Shown one piece after another: positions 54,945-63,675 of a DNA stretch of 64,000 nt. How positions within the stretch are numbered: position 1 is the stretch's first letter; every line of letters starts with the position of its first letter. The position numbers and the translations under genes were made by a program. The notes beneath the pieces are model-generated. The model did no database searches, had not been told where the DNA came from, and saw nothing but the letters and a program-made list of their open reading frames with translations. This DNA comes from an uncultured Paracoccaceae bacterium. Its GTDB lineage: Bacteria; Pseudomonadota; Alphaproteobacteria; Rhodobacterales; Rhodobacteraceae. The stretch covers positions 310,001 through 374,000 of the forward strand of contig CANKZJ010000003.1 in the NCBI GenBank assembly GCA_947488605.1, in the 5' to 3' direction.

Positions 54945-56422
54945 ACGTTGCGCAAAAGGTGACAATTCGGACACCGGACACACCCAAACATGAAGCCTTT
55001 ACCGACGCCAAATTGGCCGTTGAAAGGCTACAAGAGCTCTATGCGACAGCTGTGAAATTCCTGTCTGATAATTTCTCGACGGCCCTTACAAGCGGTCAAC
55101 CGGAAACGCGGGTGCGGGCCTATTACCCCGAAATCCGTCTGACGACGACGACCTACGCCAAGACCGACACACGGTTGTCATTTGGGCATGTGGCCGAACC
55201 GGGGGTCTACGCGACCACGATCACAAGGCCTGATCTATTTGCGGCATATCTGGAACAACAGATCGGTTTGCTTCTTGAAAGCCACGGCGTGCCCGTGATT
55301 ATCGGCGTGTCCAGCACCGAAATGCCTGTGCATTTTGCGGCTGCCAACGATCCGGGGCTAACGGTGCCACAAGATGGGTCCATGGAGTTTAACCTGCGTG
55401 ACAACTTTGATGTCCCAGACCTGAGCACAACGCACGACAACATCGTGAATGGCAAAGCGTTCACCTATCCAGACGGTGCGCTGCCATTGGCGCCGTTCAC
55501 AGCGCAACGGATCGACTATTCGCTGGCGCGCCTTGCGCATTATACGGCGACCGCGGCAGAGCATTTCCAAAACCATGTGCTCTTCACCAACTACCAATTC
55601 TACGTCGAGGAATTCGAAGCTTACGCGCGTCACATGCTGGCCGACCCAGATAGCGGCTACACCAGTTTCGTCAGTACCGGAAATGTCGAGATTACGGATG
55701 CCGACGCCCCGATCCCGTTGCCCGGCAAACTGCCACAGATGCCGACCTATCACCTTAAGCGCGCCAATGGTGGTGGTATTACGTTGGTAAATATCGGTGT
55801 GGGTCCATCCAACGCCAAAACTGCAACCGACCATATTGCTGTCTTGCGCCCACATGCGTGGCTGATGGTTGGACATTGCGCTGGGCTACGCAATTCGCAG
55901 CGGTTGGGTGATTTTGTGTTGGCGCATGCTTACTTGCGCGAAGATCACGTCTTGGATGACGATTTGCCGGTTTGGGTGCCGATCCCGGCGTTGGCGGAAA
56001 TTCAGATCGCGCTGGAAACAGCGGTTGCTGATGTCACCGAACTCTCTGGGTACGAACTGAAGCGGATCATGCGGACAGGCACGGTGGCCACCATCGACAA
56101 CCGCAACTGGGAGCTGCGCGAGCAAGCGGGACCTGTGCAACGACTGTCCCAATCGCGCGCCATTGCACTGGATATGGAAAGTGCGACGATTGCGGCGAAT
56201 GGTTTTCGTTTCCGGGTGCCCTACGGCACGCTGCTTTGTGTCAGTGACAAGCCATTGCATGGTGAATTGAAGTTGCCGGGAATGGCGTCAGAGTTCTACA
56301 AAACGCAGGTTGCGGCGCATCTGATGATTGGAATTCGGGCGATGGAACGGTTACGCGAAATGCCGCTAGAACGTATCCACAGCCGGAAATTGCGCAGTTT
56401 TGAAGAGACTGCCTTCCTCTAA
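54941..56422 (+). CDS. amn: Amn AMP nucleosidase
   Basis: Hydrolyses AMP to adenine and ribose 5-phosphate (493 aa, the usual size). The N-terminal alpha/beta domain is followed by the nucleoside-phosphorylase-like catalytic fold; TNYQFYVEEFEAYARHML, MVGHCAGLRNSQRLGDFVLAHAYLREDHVLDDDLP and the late ALDMESATIAANGFRFRVPYGTLLCVSDKPLHGE are the recognisable parts. Coupled to ade (ATGA), its product adenine is the Ade substrate, giving AMP to hypoxanthine in two steps. A hairpin with T-run follows. Confidence 0.95.
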   Translation: MNVAQKVTIRTPDTPKHEAFTDAKLAVERLQELYATAVKFLSDNFSTALTSGQPETRVRAYYPEIRLTTTTYAKTDTRLSFGHVAEPGVYATTITRPDLFAAYLEQQIGLLLESHGVPVIIGVSSTEMPVHFAAANDPGLTVPQDGSMEFNLRDNFDVPDLSTTHDNIVNGKAFTYPDGALPLAPFTAQRIDYSLARLAHYTATAAEHFQNHVLFTNYQFYVEEFEAYARHMLADPDSGYTSFVSTGNVEITDADAPIPLPGKLPQMPTYHLKRANGGGITLVNIGVGPSNAKTATDHIAVLRPHAWLMVGHCAGLRNSQRLGDFVLAHAYLREDHVLDDDLPVWVPIPALAEIQIALETAVADVTELSGYELKRIMRTGTVATIDNRNWELREQAGPVQRLSQSRAIALDMESATIAANGFRFRVPYGTLLCVSDKPLHGELKLPGMASEFYKTQVAAHLMIGIRAMERLREMPLERIHSRKLRSFEETAFL

Positions 56423-56428
56423 GAGGCG

Positions 56429-56454
56429 AAAAATCGCGAAAAACCGCGCTTTTT
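56429..56454 (+). terminator. Terminator after amn
   Basis: AAAAATCGCG (56429-56438) and CGCGCTTTTT (56445-56454) pair with one T-C mismatch around a six-base loop. The 3' arm itself ends in five Ts, a typical intrinsic terminator. Confidence 0.75.
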
Positions 56455-56555
56455 CCCTTGTAAACTTACACTAATCGTTGTGGTCTCACACAAGATACCG
56501 TTATATGTGCGGGTAACAGGCCCAACTGATAGGGCAAATGAGGGAGACCAGTAAA

Positions 56556-56846
56556 ATGGCGACAAAACCACTTACAAAGGCGCAGCTGGTAGCTGCACTT
56601 GCCGACGAAACAGGCATGGACAAGAAAGCTGCTGGTATGGCGCTTGACGCCGTGACTGGCATCATCACCAAAGAAGTATCCGGCGGCGGTGCTGTGACAC
56701 TTCCAGGTGTTGGCAAAATCTATTGCCGTGAGCGCCCAGAGCGTATGGTCCGCAACCCGGCAACGGGCGAGCAGATCAAGAAGGACGCGGATAAGGTTGT
56801 CAAAATGACAATCGCCAAAGCGCTGAAAGACAGCGTAAACGGCTAA
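56556..56846 (+). CDS. hup: HU-family histone-like DNA-binding protein
   Basis: A 96-residue HU/IHF-family protein: KPLTKAQLVAALADETGMDKK, then the dimer core AVTGIITKEVSGGGAVTLPGVGKI and the DNA-intercalating arm region RPERMVRNPATGEQIKKDADKVVK, where RNPATGE contains the conserved Pro-type tip. ATG 56556 has AGGGAG ten bases before it. It has its own short transcription unit, between the amn terminator and the terminator at 56883. It could be HU-alpha/beta type or a variant with a shorter arm. Confidence 0.9.
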   Translation: MATKPLTKAQLVAALADETGMDKKAAGMALDAVTGIITKEVSGGGAVTLPGVGKIYCRERPERMVRNPATGEQIKKDADKVVKMTIAKALKDSVNG

Positions 56847-56882
56847 GTCGTTGGGCCTACGGGTCAGATGCGAAGTTAAAGA

Positions 56883-56910
56883 GGGTCGCCTGAGAAGGCG
56901 GCCCTTTTTT
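56883..56910 (+). terminator. Terminator after the HU gene
   Basis: GGGTCGCC (56883-56890) and GGCGGCCC (56897-56904) form eight pairs (one T-G) around TGAGAA and are followed by six Ts. Confidence 0.92.
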
Positions 56911-57024
56911 CGATGTGAATATAAAATGCGTGGCGGGTGACACATGAGCAGAACATTCTTTGAAAGACTGGTACTGCGATCAAGGCAGATTGCTGCAATG
57001 CCCATGGGCGAAACGACCCGCTAG

Positions 57025-57897
57025 ATGGATATCAAAGCAATCTTCATGGGGCTGGCCTTTGCCCTGATGTGGTCATCGGCCTTTACCTCTGCCCGCGTCA
57101 TTGTGGAATACGCCCCGCCGCTAAGCGCGCTGGCGTTGCGGTTCCTAATTTCGGGCATAATTGGTGTCGCGATTGCTTGGATGCTAGGCCAGTCGGCGCG
57201 GTTGACCCGCACACAGTGGCTAGGTGTTGTGATTTTTGGTGTCTGCCAAAATGCGCTCTACTTGGGGCTGAACTTTGTGGCGATGCAGACTATTCCGGCA
57301 TCGCTTGCCGCTATCATTGCATCCACGATGCCGCTGCTTGTTGCCTTGGCCGGTTGGGTTGTCTTCGGCAATACTGTGCGGCCTTTAAGCATTGCCGGTC
57401 TGATCGCGGGGGTGATTGGCGTGGTCCTGATTATGGGCGCGCGTTTGCAAGGTGGAGCGGACGTCTACGGGTTGGTTCTTTGCCTGATCGGTGTGGTGTC
57501 ACTGACCGTCGCGACATTGGCGGTTTTGGGCGCGTCATCGGGCGGCAATGTCTTGATGATTGTTGGCCTGCAAATGCTGGTGGGTAGCGCACTGCTGTGG
57601 ATACCAGCGCTCACAATCGAGGTTTGGGATGTAACGTGGAATTGGCAACTTGTCGTCGCGTTCGTCTACACCACCTTGGTGCCGGGATTGGCTGCTACGC
57701 TCGTTTGGTTCTTGCTTGTGGGTCGCATTGGCGCGGTAAAGGCCTCGACCTTTCACTTCCTTAACCCGTTTTTGGGTGTCGCGATTGCAGCCGCTTTGCT
57801 GGGAGAAACGATTGGCGCTCTCGATATTCTGGGTGTCGCGATCATTGCTGGTGGAATTTTGGCGGTGCAACTGTCCAAACAACCCACGCCAAAGTGA
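57025..57897 (+). CDS. EamA-family (DMT) transporter
   Basis: A 290-residue inner-membrane exporter with about ten spans and two EamA repeats. The first starts FMGLAFALMWSSAFTSARVIVEYAPPLSALALRFLISG; the second ends STFHFLNPFLGVAIAAALLGETIGALDILGVAIIAGGILAV, the conserved C-terminal repeat. The substrate cannot be read; related proteins export amino acids or metabolites. No Shine-Dalgarno is obvious before the ATG, but a 26-codon ORF (56944-57024) ends directly against it and could couple translation. Downstream ccdA is 57 bases on. Confidence 0.9.
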   Translation: MDIKAIFMGLAFALMWSSAFTSARVIVEYAPPLSALALRFLISGIIGVAIAWMLGQSARLTRTQWLGVVIFGVCQNALYLGLNFVAMQTIPASLAAIIASTMPLLVALAGWVVFGNTVRPLSIAGLIAGVIGVVLIMGARLQGGADVYGLVLCLIGVVSLTVATLAVLGASSGGNVLMIVGLQMLVGSALLWIPALTIEVWDVTWNWQLVVAFVYTTLVPGLAATLVWFLLVGRIGAVKASTFHFLNPFLGVAIAAALLGETIGALDILGVAIIAGGILAVQLSKQPTPK

Positions 57898-57954
57898 CCG
57901 TTTGACACCTTATTCAGGGCTGACAGAGGGCCTGTCCTTGGCGCACAAAGCTGC

Positions 57955-58668
57955 ATGGATTTGGTTTTCGGATATCTTGCGGGCCTTTTGACCCTGATAA
58001 ACCCCTGCGTTTTGCCGGTGTTGCCGATTATCCTGGCGACGGCACTTCAGGCGGGCCGTGCAGGACCTTTGGCGCTTGCTGGCGGGATGAGTGTATCTTT
58101 CGTGATCGTTGGTATGTCCGTTGCGGTCTTTGGCCGCGCGCTGGGCATTGATGACCGGATGATCGCGCAGGCCGGTGCAGTGATGATGATCCTATTCGGC
58201 TTGGTGCTGATCGTCCCTCAGTTTTCTGCAAGTTTCGCAACGGCGACCGCTGGTCTGTCTGCGCGTGCGGATGCTGGAATGGATGGGGTCAAACGTGACG
58301 GGTTAGGCGGCCAATTTATCGGTGGTGCATTGCTGGGTGCCGTTTGGGTGCCATGCGTGGGGCCAACGCTGGGTGGCGCGATCGCACTTGCCTCTGCTGG
58401 TGAAAGCCTTGGATGGGCGGCTGCGACGATGCTCAGTTTCGCGCTAGGCATTTCAACAATTATCGTCGTTCTGGCTTACGGCGCACAAAATGCACTGCGC
58501 AACCGGCGCGATATGTTGCGCAAGCTATCGGGCAAAGCGCGCTTGTTTATGGGCCTTATCTTTCTGGCCGTGGGCGTGGCATTGCTTTTTAACCTGCATA
58601 TCTATGCGGAAATTTGGTTGCTGGATCACTTACCTTTCTGGCTCCAAGACCTATCTGTTCGGTTCTGA
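57955..58668 (+). CDS. ccdA: CcdA-family thiol-disulfide transmembrane electron carrier
   Basis: A 237-residue six-span protein that moves reducing power from cytoplasmic thioredoxin to the periplasm, for cytochrome c maturation. One conserved Cys lies in TLINPCVLPVLPIILATAL (about 18) and the other in GAVWVPCVGPTLGGAIALAS (about 131), the paired NPC and PC motifs of CcdA. It precedes by 14 bases a periplasmic thioredoxin-like protein that would be its partner. The two genes suit an organism with many c-type cytochromes. Confidence 0.9.
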   Translation: MDLVFGYLAGLLTLINPCVLPVLPIILATALQAGRAGPLALAGGMSVSFVIVGMSVAVFGRALGIDDRMIAQAGAVMMILFGLVLIVPQFSASFATATAGLSARADAGMDGVKRDGLGGQFIGGALLGAVWVPCVGPTLGGAIALASAGESLGWAAATMLSFALGISTIIVVLAYGAQNALRNRRDMLRKLSGKARLFMGLIFLAVGVALLFNLHIYAEIWLLDHLPFWLQDLSVRF

Positions 58669-58682
58669 CAAAGGAGAAACTC

Positions 58683-59093
58683 ATGAAACGTCGTGCATTT
58701 TTGGCGCTGACCGCCGCTGCAACACTGGTCCCTATCGCTGGGCAAGCAGCGGAGACTTTGGATTACACACCCGGTCTCGTGAAAGAGCGCTTGGCCGCTG
58801 GCGAAACCGTGTTCGTTGATTTCAAAGCGGACTGGTGCACGACCTGCCGCGCGCAAGAACGCGTAATTGGTGCATTGCGTGCCGAAAATGCTGAGTACGA
58901 CGCAGCGATAACGTTCATCAATGTGGATTGGGATGAATTTGGCCGCGGCGATCTTGCACAGGAACTCAACATTCCGCGCAGGTCGACATTAGTTGTCATG
59001 AAAGGCGACGCAGAATTGGGCCGTGTTGTTGCCCGCACCTCGCGTGGCGATATTCAAGAGCTGATGGATTTAGCGCTGTCTGCGAACAGTTAA
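58683..59093 (+). CDS. Periplasmic thioredoxin-fold protein, partner of CcdA
   Basis: A 136-residue thioredoxin-fold protein. It has an N-terminal signal ([20 protein letters not shown]), with RRAFL resembling a twin-arginine motif, then [16 protein letters not shown] with the redox CxxC (Cys-Thr-Thr-Cys). It resembles DsbD C-terminal domains and small c-type-maturation thioredoxins. AAAGGAG is a clear ribosome site before ATG 58683; a longer frame lies in ccdA. Its stop overlaps the convergent aroC stop by four bases. Confidence 0.88.
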   Translation: MKRRAFLALTAAATLVPIAGQAAETLDYTPGLVKERLAAGETVFVDFKADWCTTCRAQERVIGALRAENAEYDAAITFINVDWDEFGRGDLAQELNIPRRSTLVVMKGDAELGRVVARTSRGDIQELMDLALSANS

Positions 59094-60193
59094 CCGATTT
59101 TACCGCGCACGCCGCCTGTTTGTCCGCGATCCAAGAGCAAGTGATCAAGGATGACGCAGGCCATCATCGCCTCGCCAACAGGCACGGCACGAATACCGAC
59201 ACACGGATCGTGCCGTCCCTTGGTGATGACCTCGGTCGGGCTGCCATCCATGCGGATGGACTTGCGCGGTGACAGAATTGAAGACGTCGGTTTCACGGCG
59301 AACCGCACGACAATGTCTTGCCCTGTGCTAATGCCGCCAAGGATGCCACCGGCGTGGTTTGACGAATACTCTGGTCCGTTCGGCCCCATGAAAATCTCAT
59401 CCGCATTGTCGCGACCTGTCAAAGCCGCCGCCGCCATGCCTTCGCCGATTTCCACGCCTTTAACAGCGTTGATCGACATCATTGCTGCAGACAAATCAGT
59501 GTCTAACTTGGCATAAACTGGGGCGCCAATGCCCGCAGGTACGCCCCGTGCCACAACTTCGATAATCGCACCGACAGAGTTGTGATCGTCTTTGCGCAGC
59601 CATGCGAGATAGTCGTTCCATTCCGCTGCGGCCTCTGCATCAGGGCAGAAGAAATCGTTTTGATCGATTTGGTCCCAATCAACCTTTTTGCGGTCAATCT
59701 GCTTGGTTCCCATTTGGGTCATATAACCTTTGATCTGCACACCCGGCGCAATCGCTTGGATCGCCTCGCGTGCGACACCACCTGCTGCAACACGCGACGC
59801 CGTTTCGCGCGCCGAAGACCGCCCACCACCGCGTGGATCACGCAGACCATATTTTTGGTGGTAGGTTATGTCGGCGTGTCCGGGGCGGAACGTGTTCAGG
59901 ATGTCGCCATAGTCTTTCGAGCGCTGATCCGTATTTTCGATCATCAGCTGGATCGGCGTACCTGTTGTCTTGCCTTCATAAACACCAGACAAAATCTTGA
60001 CCGCATCGGCCTCATTCCGCTGGGTTGTGTTCTTGTTCAATCCCGGACGGCGCTTGTCCATCCATTGTTGGATCATAGGGGCCTCCAAAGGCACACCCGG
60101 GGGGCACCCATCGACAGTCGCACCAAGTGCGATGCCGTGGCTTTCACCCCAAGTGGTGAACCGAAACAAATGACCGAAGCTGTTGATCGACAT
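59090..60193 (-). CDS. aroC: AroC chorismate synthase
   Basis: Last common step to aromatic amino acids: EPSP to chorismate with reduced FMN (367 aa). Typical motifs are [33 protein letters not shown], the phosphate/flavin loop [29 protein letters not shown] and [17 protein letters not shown] at the end. ATG 60193 is preferred to the in-frame start at 60235. The gene is divergent from the TPP-riboswitch/thiB unit and ends in a four-base overlap with the opposite thioredoxin gene. Confidence 0.96.
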   Translation of the reverse strand: MSINSFGHLFRFTTWGESHGIALGATVDGCPPGVPLEAPMIQQWMDKRRPGLNKNTTQRNEADAVKILSGVYEGKTTGTPIQLMIENTDQRSKDYGDILNTFRPGHADITYHQKYGLRDPRGGGRSSARETASRVAAGGVAREAIQAIAPGVQIKGYMTQMGTKQIDRKKVDWDQIDQNDFFCPDAEAAAEWNDYLAWLRKDDHNSVGAIIEVVARGVPAGIGAPVYAKLDTDLSAAMMSINAVKGVEIGEGMAAAALTGRDNADEIFMGPNGPEYSSNHAGGILGGISTGQDIVVRFAVKPTSSILSPRKSIRMDGSPTEVITKGRHDPCVGIRAVPVGEAMMACVILDHLLLDRGQTGGVRGKIG

Positions 60194-60290
60194 GGAACGT
60201 ACCCCTTTGCCGCTTGGGTCTAGCTGTGCCCGCAATCAGGCTCAAGAGGTTTCCCTTGTCACCCCCGCTATTCCGCAATACCTAAGGCGT

Positions 60291-60373
60291 ACCTCGGGGG
60301 GCCATTTATTGGCTGAGATGCGTAATTGCGGACCCGTAGAACCTGAACCGGTTAAGACCGGCGGAGGGAAGGT
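60291..60373 (+). ncRNA. TPP riboswitch (THI element) controlling thiBPQ
   Basis: Conserved parts of the thiamine pyrophosphate aptamer are seen: CTCGGGG, GGCTGAGATG, GACCCGTAGAACCTG, then CCGGTTAAGACCGG (a P4/P5-type arm) and GCGGAGGGAAGG. ACCT (60291) and AGGT (60370) can close P1. TPP binding is family knowledge. It sits just before the thiB ATG, with a Shine-Dalgarno-sequestering hairpin between them (60387-60420). Confidence 0.95.
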
Positions 60374-60386
60374 TTAGCAAATCCGC

Positions 60387-60420
60387 TATCCCCCAATCCG
60401 CCCGTCGCATTTGGAGGATA
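60387..60420 (+). promoter_or_regulatory. Expression platform: hairpin masking the thiB ribosome site
   Basis: TATCCCCCAA (60387-60396) pairs with TTGGAGGATA (60411-60420) with one C-A mismatch and a 14-base loop. The second arm holds the thiB Shine-Dalgarno GGAGG. In addition TCCGC at 60382-60386 can pair with GCGGA (60361-60365) inside the aptamer, a possible switch. Translational control is therefore likely. Confidence 0.75.
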
Positions 60421-60422
60421 CG

Positions 60423-61412
60423 ATGAGAAATACCACCTATCTGCCAGTTGTTGCGGGACTTGCCCTTTGTGCCACAGGCGCAATGGCCGAGACCCCAGTG
60501 CTGCAAGTTATGACCTACGACAGCTTTGTGACCGAATGGGGCCCCGGTCCTGCGGTCGAAGCAGCATTTGAAGCGGAATGTGCCTGTGATCTGCAATTTG
60601 TTGGTGCTGGCGATGGTGCCGCGCTTTTGGCACGTTTGCAGCTGGAAGGGCCACGGACCGACGCGGATGTCGTGTTGGGCCTTGATACGAACCTGACAGC
60701 AGCGGCGCGTGAGACAGGACTTTTTGCACCACACGGTGTTGAAGCCGATCTTGATTTGCCAATCGCATGGACGGACGCAGAGTTTTTGCCGTTCGACTGG
60801 GGTTATTTTGCATTTGTCGGAAATGTTGGTGCCGACGCGCCGACATCACTGCAAGCGCTTGCTGACAGTGACATCAAAGTTGTTATTCAAGACCCCCGTT
60901 CATCCACACCGGGCCTTGGCCTGCTGATGTGGGTCAAAACCGCGTATGGCGACGAAGCAGCCTCACTTTGGGCTGATCTTGCCGACAACATCGTCACCGT
61001 CACACCCGGTTGGTCCGAAGCCTACGGTATGTTCCTTGAGGGTGAAGCGGACGCCGTGTTGTCCTATACCACATCGCCCGCCTATCACTTGATTGCCGAA
61101 GAAGACGACAGCAAGGTCGCTTGGGGCTTTGAGGAAGGTCACTATATGCAGGTCGAAGTCGCGGGCAAACTGGCAGGGACTGACCAGCCAGAGCTGGCCG
61201 ATCAATTCTTGGCCTTCATGGTGTCTGAAGGTTTCCAAAGCGTGATCCCAACAACCAACTGGATGTATCCGGCGGTGACACCTGCGGGTGGTTTGCCAGA
61301 GGGGTTTGAGACGCTGATTACACCTGAGACGTCACTGCTGTTGTCACCAGAAGATGCAGCAGCCAAACGTGATGCGGCGTTGGATGAATGGCGCACAGCC
61401 CTGTCCCAATAA
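60423..61412 (+). CDS. thiB: ThiB thiamine-binding periplasmic protein
   Basis: Solute-binding protein for thiamine/TPP (329 aa). It has a Sec signal (about 1-22, ending GAMA), then VLQVMTYDSFVTEWGPGPAV, the typical ThiB opening, and GDGAALLARLQLEGPRTDADVVLGLDTNL. A Trp/Tyr-rich binding site is suggested by NWMYPAVTPAGG. ATG 60423 is preceded by GGAGG and the TPP riboswitch. It overlaps thiP by 25 bases. Confidence 0.95.
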   Translation: MRNTTYLPVVAGLALCATGAMAETPVLQVMTYDSFVTEWGPGPAVEAAFEAECACDLQFVGAGDGAALLARLQLEGPRTDADVVLGLDTNLTAAARETGLFAPHGVEADLDLPIAWTDAEFLPFDWGYFAFVGNVGADAPTSLQALADSDIKVVIQDPRSSTPGLGLLMWVKTAYGDEAASLWADLADNIVTVTPGWSEAYGMFLEGEADAVLSYTTSPAYHLIAEEDDSKVAWGFEEGHYMQVEVAGKLAGTDQPELADQFLAFMVSEGFQSVIPTTNWMYPAVTPAGGLPEGFETLITPETSLLLSPEDAAAKRDAALDEWRTALSQ

Positions 61413-62917
61413 CAGCGCGTTGGCCCAGTGCCGCTGCGGCGGCGCTGGTGCTATTGCTGACCCTTGGTACGCTGGGCGCAGTCGCTTGGCGTGCGGAGTG
61501 GGGCAGCGGATTGGCACCCGCTGATTGGGCCGCGATCAGGTTTACAGTTATCCAAGCGCTTTTGTCTGCGGGAATCAGCGTTTTGCTCGCGGTCCCCGTC
61601 GCCCGCGCGCTGTCGCGCAGACGGTTTCCCGGCCGCCAGTTGTTGATCACGCTGCTTGGTGCGCCTTTCTTGCTCCCAGTCATTGTTGCGGTGCTTGGAC
61701 TGCTGGCGGTATTTGGGCGCGGCGGCATTCTTAATCAGGGTTTGATTGCACTCGGCTTCGAGCCGATATCGATTTTTGGGATACATGGTGTGGTCTTGGC
61801 CCATGTGTTCTTTAACCTACCATTGGCGATCCGTTTTATATTGCAAGGATGGCTGGCGATCCCGTCCGAACGGTTTCGCCTAGCGGCGACATTGAACGCG
61901 TCTGTTGGGCGCTTGCTGGAATGGCCGATGCTGCGTGCTGTGGTACCCAATACATTCCTTGTTATTTTCCTGATCTGTCTCACCAGTTTTGCCGTTGCCC
62001 TGACGATGGGAGGTGGCCCCCGGGCTACGACTGTGGAACTTGCAATATATCAGGCGCTGCGTTTTGATTTTGATCTTGGGCGTGCCGCACTGCTGGCCTG
62101 CGTACAATTTGCGTTATGTGTCGGCGCTGCTTTCTTGGCGTGGCGGGCGACGGCAAATGATCCGATGGGGACGGGGCTAGACCGCGTCGTTCAGCGTTAT
62201 GACACGGCGCGTGCGCCAGTAGACTATGCGCTTATTCTAGCGGCAGCCTTATTCTTGTTGGTCCCTCTCGCTATGATCATATTGCGCGGATTACCCGGCA
62301 TTATGGACCTTCCAGAAACGATCTGGGCGGCAGCATTGCGATCTGTGCTGGTGGCTACGGGGTCCGCGTTGTTCTGTGTGAGCATGTCGCTCGCGCTCGC
62401 ACTTCGCGGCGGTGCTTTGGTCGCGGTGATTGGCGTTCTACCTTTGGCCGCATCGGGTCTGGTTGTGGGAACGGGCGCATTCTTGTTGTTGTTCCCATTT
62501 GTCCGGCCTGCGGACATGGCATTGGTGGTCACCATGTTGGTCAATGCGACGCTTGCTTTGCCATTTGCCTTGCGTTCGATTGCGCCGACGGTGGCACAGG
62601 TGAACGCGGATTATGGCAGGCTGGCAGCATCGCTCGGCGTTGAAGGGTGGACATGGGTTCGGTTGATCGTATTGCCGCGTGTGCGACGCCCGCTTGGCTT
62701 TGCTACCGGGTTGGCTGCGGCCCTGTCGATGGGTGATTTGGGCGTAATTGCCCTCTTTGCCGGTGAGGCTGAGGAAACGTTGCCGCTAGCGATGTACCGT
62801 TTGATGGGTGCATACCGGATGGAGGCTGCGGCGAGTGCCGCCTTGCTGCTTCTTGCGCTAAGTTTATTGATGTTCTGGATTTGCGACCGCGGAGGGCGTG
62901 CTGATGCTGACCTGTGA
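61388..62917 (+). CDS. thiP: ThiP thiamine ABC transporter permease
   Basis: A 509-residue double permease with about twelve spans, formed by two fused MetI-like halves: first loop near HGVVLAHVFFNLPLAIRFIL, second near LPFALRSIAPTVAQVNADYGRLAASLGVEGWTW, both with the EAA-type coupling pattern. It would carry thiamine across the inner membrane with ThiB and ThiQ. ATG 61388 lies inside thiB; the end overlaps thiQ by 14 bases. Confidence 0.94.
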   Translation: MAHSPVPITARWPSAAAAALVLLLTLGTLGAVAWRAEWGSGLAPADWAAIRFTVIQALLSAGISVLLAVPVARALSRRRFPGRQLLITLLGAPFLLPVIVAVLGLLAVFGRGGILNQGLIALGFEPISIFGIHGVVLAHVFFNLPLAIRFILQGWLAIPSERFRLAATLNASVGRLLEWPMLRAVVPNTFLVIFLICLTSFAVALTMGGGPRATTVELAIYQALRFDFDLGRAALLACVQFALCVGAAFLAWRATANDPMGTGLDRVVQRYDTARAPVDYALILAAALFLLVPLAMIILRGLPGIMDLPETIWAAALRSVLVATGSALFCVSMSLALALRGGALVAVIGVLPLAASGLVVGTGAFLLLFPFVRPADMALVVTMLVNATLALPFALRSIAPTVAQVNADYGRLAASLGVEGWTWVRLIVLPRVRRPLGFATGLAAALSMGDLGVIALFAGEAEETLPLAMYRLMGAYRMEAAASAALLLLALSLLMFWICDRGGRADADL

Positions 62918-63596
62918 AGGCTTGGCCTTGCGCCAAGGTGATTTTGCGCTTGATGCGGACGTGGCATTTCCGCGTGGGAAAATCACGGCACTTCTTGGGC
63001 CATCAGGTGCGGGAAAGTCGACGTTATTGGCGGCAATTGCGGGGTTTTTGCAGCCTGTGCAAGGCAAGATAACATGGCAAGATCAAGACTTGACCAAAGC
63101 TGCGCCGGGTGCGCGCCCTGTCAGTATGCTGTTCCAAGACAATAACCTGTTTCCGCATCTTACTGCGGCGCAGAACGTCGGTTTAGGCCTGCGTCCGAAT
63201 TTAAAACTGTCTGCCGCAGAAGAAGAGGCAGTGCATGCCGCGCTGTCTGATGTTGGTTTGGATGGGTTTGGAACACGTAAACCAAGTGCATTGTCCGGCG
63301 GTCAACAAAGCCGCGTTGCATTGGCGCGGCTTCTTGTCTCGGATCGTGCCGTCGTTTTGTTGGACGAGCCATTCGCGGCCCTGGGTCCTGCGCTTAAGGA
63401 TGAAATGTTGGATTTGGTGCAGGGGAAGCTCAGCGCTGCGGGGAAGACTGTTTTGATGGTCACGCATGACCCAGCGGATGCACGAAGGATCGCTGATATG
63501 GCAGTTTTGGTCGCCGATGGTGTCGTGACCCAGCCGATCCCCACAGATGTTCTGTTGGATGATCCGCCGCCAGCACTAGCGGCATACTTGGGGTAA
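62904..63596 (+). CDS. thiQ: ThiQ thiamine ABC transporter ATPase
   Basis: A 230-residue ABC ATPase: Walker A LGPSGAGKSTLLAAIAGF (about 30-47), Q-loop SMLFQDNNLFPHLT, signature LSGGQQSRVALARLL, Walker B AVVLLDEPFAALGP and switch His VMVTHDPADARRI. ATG 62904 has GGAGGG eight bases upstream and is preferred to the GTG two codons earlier. It completes the thiBPQ operon; a terminator follows. Confidence 0.95.
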   Translation: MLTCEGLALRQGDFALDADVAFPRGKITALLGPSGAGKSTLLAAIAGFLQPVQGKITWQDQDLTKAAPGARPVSMLFQDNNLFPHLTAAQNVGLGLRPNLKLSAAEEEAVHAALSDVGLDGFGTRKPSALSGGQQSRVALARLLVSDRAVVLLDEPFAALGPALKDEMLDLVQGKLSAAGKTVLMVTHDPADARRIADMAVLVADGVVTQPIPTDVLLDDPPPALAAYLG

Positions 63597-63627
63597 GGTG
63601 AATCTGATCCAGGCTGCATACGAAAAA

Positions 63628-63654
63628 GGCCCGCCTGATTGGCGGGCCTTTTTT
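63628..63654. terminator. Terminator between thiQ and petC
   Basis: GGCCCGCC (63628-63635) and GGCGGGCC (63641-63648) form a perfect eight-pair stem with a five-base loop, flanked by five As and six Ts. It can work on both strands, ending thiBPQ and the convergent petC. Confidence 0.94.
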
Positions 63655-63675
63655 GTCATCAATTCAATGTCCGAA

